From Locusta migratoria (Eukaryota > Arthropoda > Insecta > Orthoptera > Acrididae), in NCBI GenBank assembly GCA_026315105.1, contig CM048745.1, positions 545,779,358 to 545,843,357 on the forward strand: a DNA stretch of 64,000 nt. Reading direction: 5' to 3'. The notes beneath the pieces are model-generated. The model did not search any database, was not told the origin of the DNA, and saw only the letters and a program-made list of their open reading frames with translations. Every line of letters starts with the position of its first letter. Position 1 is the stretch's first letter. The position numbers and the translations under genes are program-made. This document shows positions 1 to 9,485 of the stretch, in pieces.

Positions 1-540
1 AAAATCATACAATTTTGCGATAATTGATACTTCTTTCTTTTACGCTATGACCTACACGTACGATTCAGAATGAAGAGGAGCTGTATACATTACTGACTGA
101 TGTAGCGAAAACTTACTGAAAATTCTTCGGTTTACAACGAAACTTACGTAGTGAGACAGAGATATGCGAAAGAGTCAGCCTTAAAAGTATGATGTCAATA
201 CTAATTCTGAAATTGTCTTCTGAAAAATGTCGAATTATTTTGATGCCAAATAGAAAAAAGACGATGCTTACACTTTAAACTGCAACATCTCTACATAAGA
301 TAATATAGTGTGTCCAAGGTTTAAAAATAATGAAGAAATGAGATCATGTTTGTGGTATAGAACTTTAAAATGATTATGCAGGTTATTTATACATGAAACC
401 GTAGTTTAAATGCATTGTAATATTTATTATATTAAACTTACAGTTACAAATGATATGTCAAATGAAAGTGCAACTCAGTCTTGTTTGTCACCAGTGCGCA
501 AGCGCGCGTGCAATGTTTCCGTCGCAATACGATCCGCAAA
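1..540. other. AT-rich intronic sequence, nothing recognised
   Basis: The stretch carries no sustained coding pattern, repeat family or RNA gene that I can identify. It presumably belongs to the intron upstream of exon A. Confidence 0.4.
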
Positions 541-1050
541 GATGGCGACTAGTGAACGGAAAGCGTTTTGTGTTTTGCAGTTTGTAAAGACCGAATCTAT
601 TGTTTCTGTGTAACGTGCGTTCCGGCTGAAGTTCGGTTATGATCTTCCAAGTGATAATAACATTCGTCGATGGCATCATCAGTTTCAAGATACCGGTCGC
701 GTTTGTAAAGGGAAGAGCACAGGACAAACAAGAGTTAGAGAAGAGACTGTTGAGCGAGAGAGAGAGTTGTTCACTCGTAGCCCAAAGAAATAAGTTTAGA
801 AGGCTACTCGTGAATTAAAAGTTGTGTCGATTGTTTGGAAAGTTTTAACAAAACACGTGCAACTACGTCCTTGCCGTTTACAGTTATTGCAGACTCTAAG
901 GCCGACAGACCACAGATTACGTGCCATCTTTGCAAGTGACATGTTGTTTCAAGACTATGACGAGTTTCTGGATCATGTTGTCTACAAGCTGAACTTCCTG
1001 AATTAAGAAACCGTATTGAAGCAGCTGTTGCTACAATCACTGAAGACATA

Positions 1051-1671
1051 ACGGGTGATCAAAAAGTCAGTTTAAATTTGAAAACTTAATAAATCACGGA
1101 ATAATAGAGAGGTAAATTTTTTTTTTTTTTTTTTTTTTTTTAAAGTTCAAAAAGTGTCCGACAGATGGCGCTTCATCTGATCAGAAAAGCAATAATTAGC
1201 ATAACAAATTAAGATAAAGCAAAGATGATGTTCCTTACAGGAAATGCTCAATATTTTCACCAGCATTCCTCAACAGTAGCTGTAGTCGAGGAATGATGTT
1301 GTGTGCAGCACTGTAAAGCATGTCCAAAGTTATGGTGAGGCATTGACGTCGGATGTTGTCTTTCAGCATCCCTAGAGATGTCGGTCGATCACGATACACT
1401 TGAGACTTCAGGTAACCCCAAAGCCAATAATAGCGAAGGACTGAGGTCTGGGGACCTGGGAGGCCAAGCATGACGAAAGTGGCCGCTGAGCACACGATCA
1501 TGGCCAAACGACGCACACAAAAGACCTTCCACGTGTCTAGCAATACTATTTTTTTTTGTTCTAATAAAACCCCATGCCATCCAAGCATGTGTGTCAATTT
1601 TTACCTCTCTATCTACATTATTCCGTGATTTATTAAGTTTTCATATTTATACTGACTTTCTGATCACTCGG
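1051..1671 (-). mobile_element. Non-autonomous TIR transposon with TA target duplication, inserted in a transposase fossil
   Basis: The ends form long inverted repeats of about 70 bp: the left end reads GGGTGATCAAAAAGTCAG and continues to GAGAGGTAAA near 1116, and the right end mirrors it between about 1597 and 1671. TA lies on each side (1049-1050 and 1672-1673). The 621-bp element holds the C-terminal part of a transposase on the minus strand. A T run at 1118-1141 and small losses distinguish the left end from the right. Tc1/mariner-like behaviour is inferred from the TA duplication. Confidence 0.8.
1235..1597 (-). pseudogene. Transposase C-terminal fragment inside the 1051-1671 element
   Basis: The minus-strand frame encodes 120 residues with LWGYLKSQVYRDRPTSL and a C-terminus HNIIPRLQLLLRNAGENIEH, characteristic of the end of insect DDE transposases. 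The alternative frame over 1389-1580 carries HAWPPRSPDLSP, the segment before the last catalytic acidic residue, so a frameshift separates the two. The N-terminal and central parts are absent, and the copy cannot be functional. Confidence 0.7.
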
Positions 1672-1755
1672 TACTTATCTATGTTTGGGAAGAACGCCGC
1701 TGTGATTTGATGTGTGCCGTATGGCAAATGGTGCTCACATTGAACCTTTATAAGG

Positions 1756-2070
1756 TTCTTGGTAAAATTGTTTGAGTTGCTCTTTCATTTAACATATCAA
1801 TCGTTTGATAGAGTAAACACAAGTCAACACCAACCCCATCTGCAGCAATTAACTGTTATCTGTGGGCACGGCAGTGCCCCCTCTAAGTCGAGTGCACGGC
1901 AGTACCATCCTTGTCTCGAAGCAGTTCAGGGCACTTTCGATCCACCTGCATTTCCTTTGTGGATCAATCTAAAAGTCTGAATTTTCAGTTATCAGGAGTA
2001 TCTACTATAACTAGCTACATTTTCAAATTATACTATTCAACAACTTATAGTTTACGAAATATTAGCAGTC
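1756..2070. other. No recognised feature
   Basis: This intronic stretch between the transposase fossil and the SINE shows no coding pattern or repeat that I can assign. Confidence 0.35.
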
Positions 2071-2081
2071 GAAAATCTCTA

Positions 2082-2283
2082 GCCGGCCGCGGTGGCCAAG
2101 GGGACTAAGACGCTCCAGTCACGGTCTGCACGGCCACTACGGTCGGGGGTTCGAATCCCCCCTCGGACATGGATATTTGTGCCGTCCTAGTTCTTAAGTA
2201 GTTCATAAGTAGTTTGTAAGTTTAGGGACTGATGACCCCGTAGTTAAGTCCCATAGACTATACAAATATTTGAACAAACATTT
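2082..2283 (+). mobile_element. tRNA-derived SINE (family A), full length
   Basis: The head CCGGCCGCGGTGGCCAAGG contains an A-box-like block and GGTTCGAATCCCCC is a B box, followed by a conserved body (GATGACCCCGTAGTTAAGTC) and the tail ATTTGAACA. It is flanked by the perfect 11-bp duplication GAAAATCTCTA at 2071-2081 and 2284-2294. Eight other copies of this family lie in the window. SINEs are copied by RNA polymerase III transcription and the reverse transcriptase of a LINE. Confidence 0.92.
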
Positions 2284-2294
2284 GAAAATCTCTA

Positions 2295-3452
2295 ATTCTG
2301 TCACTCACTGACTTACCGATCATCAAAATTCTAAGGTACTTCTATCAGACATACACACACGTCAAATTTTTACTTACTATTTAGTGTTCAGCCTGTAATG
2401 GAAGGAAAAATTAAACATCTGTAAATATTAATTTCGTTCTCGAACACATTGTCTCTTGATAGAATAATAACTGCTATCTTGACGTTGCAATTTGTGTCTT
2501 GATGTTGGTCTTGTGGTAGAGCGATAGATTTACGCGAGGGAGATCGCGGGTTCGATTCCTGGTGCTGTAACTTTTTAGTTTCATTTTAATGTAGCTAATT
2601 GAAGTGTCGTCAGAAATTGCTGTAAATGGAAACTGTACAAATGACACCTACGATCTAGCTTGATTTCAGTTATAAATGAGAAAAAAGTTGCTTGCAGTGT
2701 CGAAAATTCCGTCACATGGAGCAAAAACCTTAGAGCGGAAGTAAAAACTTTACATGCTGGTTTCAAACCACAACACGGCTAAGCTAGGTAGACGACAGTG
2801 ATCTGGAAGACGCGCAGTATGTGCCATCTATGGGCTGTGCCACTCTCTGGAGTGAGTATTGCGTTCTGTCTTCTCTAGGAGGTGCTGGTTCTGCTCATGT
2901 TATTAACATTAAGCTAGGATTGTCACGTGATACCAGTATATAAATACGCGAACTTGAAATTTTCTACGATAATTTTATCAGGAGGCCAGTGAAACTTATA
3001 TAATTCGAAAGATGGTTTGCTGTAGACGTCCACAATACAATAGAGTGTACGTATCCGTTAAGAGTGGTGAAACTAAGTTAATGTGTTCAGATCTGTAGCT
3101 TGGATCATGATTTAAATTCTCCAATAAAAAAGTAAACGTCAAATTTGACGTGCTACCAACTATTGACCTAGGGATGATCGAAATTAGAAAAACATCGATG
3201 GAAACATCGATGTTAACATCAGTTCAAAGAAATCGATGTAGGATGAGCAGCAAAAAGAAAACATCCGAGTATATCAGTGTTCCGGGTGCCGAAACAACAA
3301 TCCACAGCAGAACTGGTGGAGACTGGCTCTACCGAATACAGTATTATTGGTCTCACTGTAACTGTAAACAAGGTACAGATGTCACAGACGTAAGAAATAA
3401 GGATAAACTGATAAAATATTGCCACATTTAAAGTTTTGATGTAAAGGCTACA
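2295..3452. other. Mostly unassigned intronic sequence
   Basis: Apart from a tRNA-like block near 2505-2572 and a short self-complementary run near 3189-3215 (two ATCGATG-type words), nothing is recognised here. Confidence 0.35.
2505..2572 (+). repeat. tRNA-like sequence (possible SINE head or tRNA pseudogene)
   Basis: TTGTGGTAGAGCGA resembles a tRNA D-arm/A box and GCGGGTTCGATTCCTG a T-arm/B box at the correct distance. The acceptor stem does not pair convincingly and the anticodon arm is unclear, so I regard it as tRNA-derived and not a working tRNA gene. Confidence 0.4.
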
Positions 3453-3680
3453 TTTTACTTACGGCAGTGGCATAGTGTGCAAATGTTAGCCACGAAAATT
3501 TCGCTTTATGAGGGGTACATACGAGAACCTGTCAACTTCAGAGCAGTAATAGGACTTATTTTCTTCATGATCAACACGAAAGACTACGCCCCTCATCATA
3601 TGAGACTTGTTTTCCGAAGTATCTCATTCGTCATCTGCTGCCGACTACAGCACACTATGCCACCATTGCCGTAAGTAAAA
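3453..3680. mobile_element. Small MITE-like element with about 30-bp inverted ends
   Basis: TTTTACTTACGGCAGTGGC at 3453 continues to ATAGTGTGC and is mirrored at 3650-3680 (GCACACTATGCC to GTAAGTAAAA). The interior has no coding similarity. The target duplication is not clear. The element is 228 bp. Confidence 0.65.
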
Positions 3681-4026
3681 TTCTATTGTTTGCCAAACAA
3701 ACTTGTTGATATTTGTGTAATACTACATTCACTTATACAGAAAAATATACGTCATCCGCAACCTACGTGTATTATGAAGTCCACAAACTGATTCGAAATA
3801 CAAAACTAACTAGTTGATATTTGTATAGTTATTCACTACATGTGGCTGTACTGCGCATGATGAAAGGCTTGAATAATAACAATGTAATCGACTTTCCAGA
3901 CTTTCCTAATACTGTTATATCAAATCAAACGACACGAAAACAAACCATAGAGCCAGGGAATGAGTTTTATGATAATTCATGGGTGATGTACAAAATCTTT
4001 TACAGAAAATGACTACCTACAAAAAG
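3681..4026. other. No recognised feature
   Basis: AT-rich intronic sequence between two inverted-repeat elements. Nothing is assigned. Confidence 0.35.
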
Positions 4027-5515
4027 AAATGATATCCCATCAAAAACATAAAATGTACGAAATCGCAAGTCTTGCGACCAATTCCTTCCACCATAAACAG
4101 TCGTGAAATCTCATTGCAAACCAAGTCGGTTATTTTAATTAGTGTTCATGGAATCACATATTCAACACCTTGTGAACTTTTACCTAATTATATATCTACT
4201 AACATCTGTAATGACTATATCAAAATTATTCATCTTTATTTCTATAAAAAATTAATGACATGACAATCGCGTGACAATATAAACTATTATGTAAAATACT
4301 TTATGCAAATGTGAGGTATTTCATTCCTAAGTGATTACGTTTGGTTGCATAGTGGAATATATATTGTTTTTATATTATTATAAGTATTCTGATGTCATCA
4401 TATTATGATGCGATTGGGAAGTTATTATATGTATTATTAAAAATGTAGGTGTATAATACTAATATAGTCGCTATAAATATTAGGAGATAAACAAGTCGTT
4501 CTATGAACATTAACTAAAATAACTTGCTTTCCCATGTTAGCATACACTAATAATAAAAAAAAAACTTTATGCACGTTTGAATGTACTTCAATCTTACGTG
4601 ATTACTATTGTTAAAACTCTTCTGGGTATTGGACCGCATCGTCCATGTATCAAGTATTTCACAGACGTTTCGGCCACTGTTGCAAGTGACCTTCTTCTGG
4701 GTGTTATGTTTACTGCTGGATGAGGGAAAGCTGGGGTCTTAAATAGTAAATATTGCCAGTTATGATTGGTGATTTCAGCTCTGTTATCATTGGTGTTTGC
4801 TGTATTTCTTCCTATTGGTGGAAAAGGAAGCCTTCGGTTGAAACTGGCGAATGAGGAGCGGTGGTAGCAATGACATAACACTGATGCTTAGAGCGTGCTG
4901 CTTGCTGTGTGTACGCGCGGCTGCTCTTGTCTACGGAAGGGCCCCTGTGGACTGCACTGCGCGCGGTGTCGTCGCGAAGCGCTGCTACTGCTGGCAGCCA
5001 AGACGCCGGAAGTCTATCCCCATCTTCTCTGTTCACCCAGAAGAAGGCCACTTGCAACAGCGGTCGAAAAGTCTGTGAAATACTTGATACACTGACGATG
5101 CGGTCCAATACCCAGAAGAGTTTTAGGAACAATGACAGCGGCAGCGGAAGCCTTCGTTTACATTACGTGATTACGTTTGGTTACATAATGGAATAAAATT
5201 GTTGTTATGTCACTACGACGATGTGCAATTGCCAGATTATTATATTCATTCATATGTCTTTATATTATGGTGTGATTGCCAAGCCATTATATTTATTATA
5301 GAAATTAAGATTTTCAAGTTTGATATAATCACAACAGATGTTGGTAGATAACTAATTAGATAAGATTATGACAAGATGTTTAATAGGTGGTCCCATAACC
5401 ATTTAACTAAAATAACCTACTTGGTTTTCCATGAGATCTGACGACTGTTTATGGTGGAAGAAATTCGTCGTGAGACCTGCGTTTTTGAACATTTTAGGTT
5501 TTTGATGGAAATACT
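4027..5515. repeat. Large fold-back complex with three copies of one arm
   Basis: 4027-4275 (minus sense) and 5165-5515 (plus sense) are diverged inverted copies. Both contain the sequence around GACTGTTTATGGTGGAAG and continue for about 250-300 bp. A third, partial copy at 4325-4535 lies in the plus sense, so 4027-4535 is itself a palindrome. Between the outer arms sits a separate inverted-repeat element (4605-5133). No protein-coding part was found. It is probably a non-autonomous fold-back or MITE-type element with nested insertion. Confidence 0.7.
4605..5133. mobile_element. Inverted-arm element with hammerhead-like motifs (possible Penelope-type terminal repeats)
   Basis: Arms of about 90-100 bp at 4613-4715 and 5028-5130 are inverted copies that begin or end with AAAACTCTTCTGGGTATTGG. 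Read outward from the centre each arm has AGAAGAAGGYCAC, a short loop, then a complementary GYGGYC followed by GAAA. This resembles stem II and the GAAA core of hammerhead ribozymes found in terminal repeats of Penelope-like elements. The first core (CTGATGA in the canonical ribozyme) reads CAGAAGA here. The assignment is an inference and no coding part is present. Confidence 0.45.
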
Positions 5516-5773
5516 TCTATCTCTGTTGCCGTAATGTTGTCTGCATTCCATAGAACCGACAGAAAGACGCCGAACCATTTTTGTTCATACTGCCAATGAC
5601 AATACTTCTGAATCTACATATCACAACTGATCTCCTAGAAATAGACATACACTCCATTAACAATTTTTCTTTATATATTTCGATAAGTATTTATGTGCCT
5701 AATAACGTATGCCATACGATAAATAAATAAGTAAATTTAAAAGGCCTGGCGCTGAGTGAGTGCGTGTGTGCAG

Positions 5774-6052
5774 GTGCTGAACCTGACGGAGAACAACATC
5801 TCGCACGTGCTGGACCACAACTTCCGCGGCCTGGCGGAGCTGCAGGCGCTGCACCTGGACGACAACCGCATCGAGTCGATGCCGAGCGGCACGTTCCGCC
5901 ACCTGCAGGAGCTGCGCGTGCTCACGCTCGCCAGGAACCGCTTCGCCGAGCTGGGCCCCAGGCTCTTCCTCATGCTGGGCAAGCTCACCGAGCTCGACCT
6001 CAGCGGCAACCGCCTGGGAGATCTCAACCCCGAGGTTTTCAAGGACGTGCAG
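5774..6052 (+). CDS. LRR receptor exon A (first exon in window)
   Basis: This exon encodes 93 residues, about four complete LRRs (for example LTELDLSGNRL). It is preceded by a TG-rich tract ending in CAG at 5771-5773 and followed by GTAACG at 6053. It begins and ends in phase 0. The open frame continues upstream of the acceptor but loses the LRR pattern, which fixes the acceptor. The first visible repeat is already mid-domain, so at least one earlier coding exon lies outside the window. A MITE begins about 30 bp after the donor site. Confidence 0.9.
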
Positions 6053-6274
6053 GTAACGACCGGCCGCGCACACCTGCTGGTAAGGGCCGACATCAGCAAA
6101 AGAGGAAGCCCCAGCGATGTTGTCTGATGTCACGCATAGTAGGCCTCGATCGCGCAGCTGAGTGCACCCCAGAGAGCAACCAGTGAGCTATGCAGTTTCA
6201 GCCTACTCTGCGTGACGTCAGACAACAGTGCAGCATCCTCCTATGTAGGTCAACTTGACAGGGCCCACTCAAGG

Positions 6275-6334
<60 letters not shown>

Positions 6335-9300
6335 CCAGATACGATCATTTCAGTGACCATCCTCTCCCTTTCCCTGACTTTCCCACTATTCTTCTCGCAT
6401 TAAGTATTACACTAATCTGTGCACTCTTCTTGGACCAAGACAAACTTCTTTATGCGATGAATTGTCTGCCCCCCCCCCTTTGTTTTCTATTTACAACACC
6501 TTTCCAATTTTATGAGGGTTTTTGTGGACTTTCGGACGGACTGGTACCGTGATTGATTGATTTATTGATTTTCTCAGGGAAGCCAAGCAGTCTTGGTCCA
6601 ACCCGCCACTGCCCACACCGAAACTAAGTTTATTGTGCGATATCGCTCCCTGTATATCTAGTAAAGCCAACCAATGCCCTTGAACAGTGCAAGGAGTCCG
6701 TTTACCAGTTCTCTATTAGACACTATTTCTTCGGGTCTGGTTGTCCCAAATATTCTGTGCCTTTTGCTCTCCAATGCAATGCATTCAAAGATTAGATGTG
6801 ATGCAGTTTCATCACCATCATCACAGATCCTACATTTAGGGTCCTCTTCTGTTATTCCCATTGTATGTAGGTGTTTTTATGAAATTCCCATGACCTGTCA
6901 GCAATCCAACCATTAGCCTAATCTCTCTCCTGTTCAAGCCAAGGATTACAGAGCTTCATTTAAAACATGGCTTTGGCATCAATGCCATGTTTTTGTTTAT
7001 AGACCTTAGTCCAATATTCTACGTGCTGTCTTCTGAGCCAGTTACGTAGCTCCAATTTGATCATTGCCTTGGTGATTGTCAGGACAGGTTCCGGTCCAAT
7101 AAATGGAGTCTCTGCCCCCATCCTGGCTGATCTGTCGGCATGTTCGTTGCCACTGATACCCGAGTGGCCATGGACCCACAATAGATTTACCCTATTGCTT
7201 TTCCCCAGCTCCACCAGAACGCTGTGACATTCTGCAACAATTTTAGATCTTGTTGCAGGAGCTGCTACTGATCTCAGGCCTATCTGGCTGTCTGAATAGA
7301 TATAGATGCTACAGTCTTTGTACCACCTTCGAAAATTCTCCTCCACACACGCAGTGATTTCGGCCTGGAATACTGAGGCCAGTTTCCCTAGAGAGATGAC
7401 TCCCTCCAGTCTTGGTTGCACCCTGTATACCCCGGCCCCACGGCGTTGGTCTGATTTCGACCTGTCAGTCACGATCATTTCAGTGACCATCCTCTCCCTT
7501 TCCCTCACTTTCCCACTATTCGAGAGCTATCGCGTCAAGTATTACGCTAATCTGTGCACGCTTCCTGAACCAAGACAAACTTCTGTATATGACGTATTGT
7601 CTGCTACACCTTTGTTTTCTGTTTGCAACATCTTTGGGTTTAATGAGGGTTTTTGTGGATTTTCGGACGGACTGGTACTGTGAAAGGCATCTCTTCCCTT
7701 GCGAAATCCCTTTAATTAGCATGTTTTAGAAGGGGGTAGTATGGGCAAAAGCAAGGAAACGTAACTTTAAACAGAGACCTTAGGAGCAAAGAGCATCTTG
7801 GCAGTAGGAGATATTTGTTTTGTAGTATCGAGAATCGAGTATCGAATGAACAAGAGTTCTTATGTCACACATAAGATGAGGGAACAGTGAATGGACTAAC
7901 ACAAGATTAGAACAAATGGACCATGTTATGCATCACAAGACGAAGCGCCGTTACTTTATATTTATGATGTGAGCACAATTAGTGCTGTTTAGTGGTTATT
8001 TGCTGTGAGATATCACTACTAGCTGTAAGAACACTAACCCTCCTTTGGTACAAAGAGTTGTGAAACATTCATAAATCAGTATATTTTAAGAACATATAAA
8101 ATTTAGGTTCCATTATGTCAGTACTGACATATGGCTCTTGGACTAGTGATGCATAACGCCGTCCAAATAAGTACCAGGCAAAGCCGCGTTTTCAGCTAAT
8201 TCTTAAAATAAAAGCAACCTTCCAGTACGTGATTTAATTGTAAATTAAGACGCGCCTTACGCCGTGGTGGTGACTTTGGCTGGTCCCCGCAGAGGCTGCG
8301 CGTGCTGCGGTGCCGCGGCTGCGCGCTGTCCAACATGAACACAATGGTGTACCGGCTGCTGCCCGACCTCACGCTGCTCGACCTGGGCGACAACGAGTTC
8401 AAGTACGTGGCGGCCGACGAGTTCAGCGACCTGCGCCGGCTGCGCACGCTGCTGCTCGACGGCAACCAGCTGCCGGTCGTGCTCGAGAACAGCTTCCAGC
8501 AGCAGCACGACCTCGAGCACCTGTCGCTGGCGCGCAACCGCCTGGCCAAGGTCACGGCGCAGGCCTTCCACGGGCTCTCCACCCTCAGGTCAGTACCACA
8601 GCACGCCGAACCGTCTCCGTGACTGCAATGCAGTGTCGTATCTTCAAATAGTCGGAGGGGACGGGGAAGAGGGAGGAATTTATTTTCGACCACCTACTGA
8701 AAATATTTAAATGTCGCGAGGAATATTTTAAATTAAAAACATTCTGCCTCATACCACCATCATCGTTAATTCGTCACCAAGAACTCTGAAGATCATATGT
8801 AAACTTGAAAATGCTCTGCCATAGAGGGAAATTTTGTGCTCCTTGGTTCCATTCGTCATCGACTCCTAGCTGACATAGGTCTTGTGATGTGTTGCCACGA
8901 CCAATATTTTATAAACTTGTTCTTGTAGGCCCCGTGCTTGTCGCACGGCCTCGCAACAGATGGAAATTTAACAACTTTTTTCCAAATTCCATCTAAATAG
9001 GCATACTGATTTTAAATGCCAATTTAAATCTTCAAAAACTTTACTTAAAAAATAGGTAAAGCAGTCAATAATCCGAAGATTGGTTTGAACATCACGGTGC
9101 TTTACTAGGCATGGTCCTGTTTGGAGGTGGTATGCCGTTGCCTTCCTCCGACCTTTGAACCGACTTACCCAGCCAGTTATAGGGGGACCTACAGTTTAAC
9201 GTGGGTTTCGAATCACGGTGCTACTCGGTATTTTTCACATGGCCCATACTGCCACAGGTGAAAGAAGTGTAAAGTGACAGATAAAAATCCTAGGACCTTG

Positions 9301-9392
9301 CAGGGATCGAACCCGCGACCTTTGGAATTGTAGTCTTGCACTCTACCACTGTACAACCGACGTTCACAACTGTGTTTATTACAGCATATTTT

Positions 9393-9485
<93 letters not shown>

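Larger units (their letters stand above)
541..1755 (+). pseudogene. Decayed transposase (insect HTH/DDE type) split by a nested transposon
   Basis: Read on the + strand with several stops and frame changes, 541-1050 gives the N-terminal helix-turn-helix part (SERKAFCVLQFVKTESIVSV, then a WHHQFQDTG-like segment and LQLLQTLRPTDHRLRA), typical of transposases with a DUF4817-like domain. An internal deletion has removed most of the catalytic part. The text stops at 1050, where another element is inserted at a TA, and resumes at 1674 with VWEE and DVCRMANGAHIEPL followed by a stop near 1755. The family assignment is from memory of the family. The nesting is seen in the sequence. Confidence 0.7.
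6341..7685 (-). mobile_element. Non-LTR retrotransposon 3-prime fragment with RNase H, minus strand
   Basis: The fragment carries an RNase H domain (6960-7508), a zinc-binding C-terminus (6658-6861), a 3-prime region and the poly(A)-like tract 6278-6330. A segment of about 215 bp is present twice in direct orientation, at 7468-7685 where it leads into the RNase H frame and again at 6341-6555 next to the tail. The reverse transcriptase itself is absent. A second 3-prime fragment of this family lies at 30533-30822. Confidence 0.75.

Noticed and set aside
2505..2572. Possible functional tRNA gene
   Set aside because: A and B boxes are present, but the acceptor and anticodon stems do not pair well enough. 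Kept only as a tRNA-like repeat.
8196..8693. Minus-strand open frames of 104-165 residues over exon B
   Set aside because: They are shadows of the GC-rich LRR exon, lack any domain and disagree with the splice-consistent + strand reading. The same holds for frames opposite exons A, D and E.
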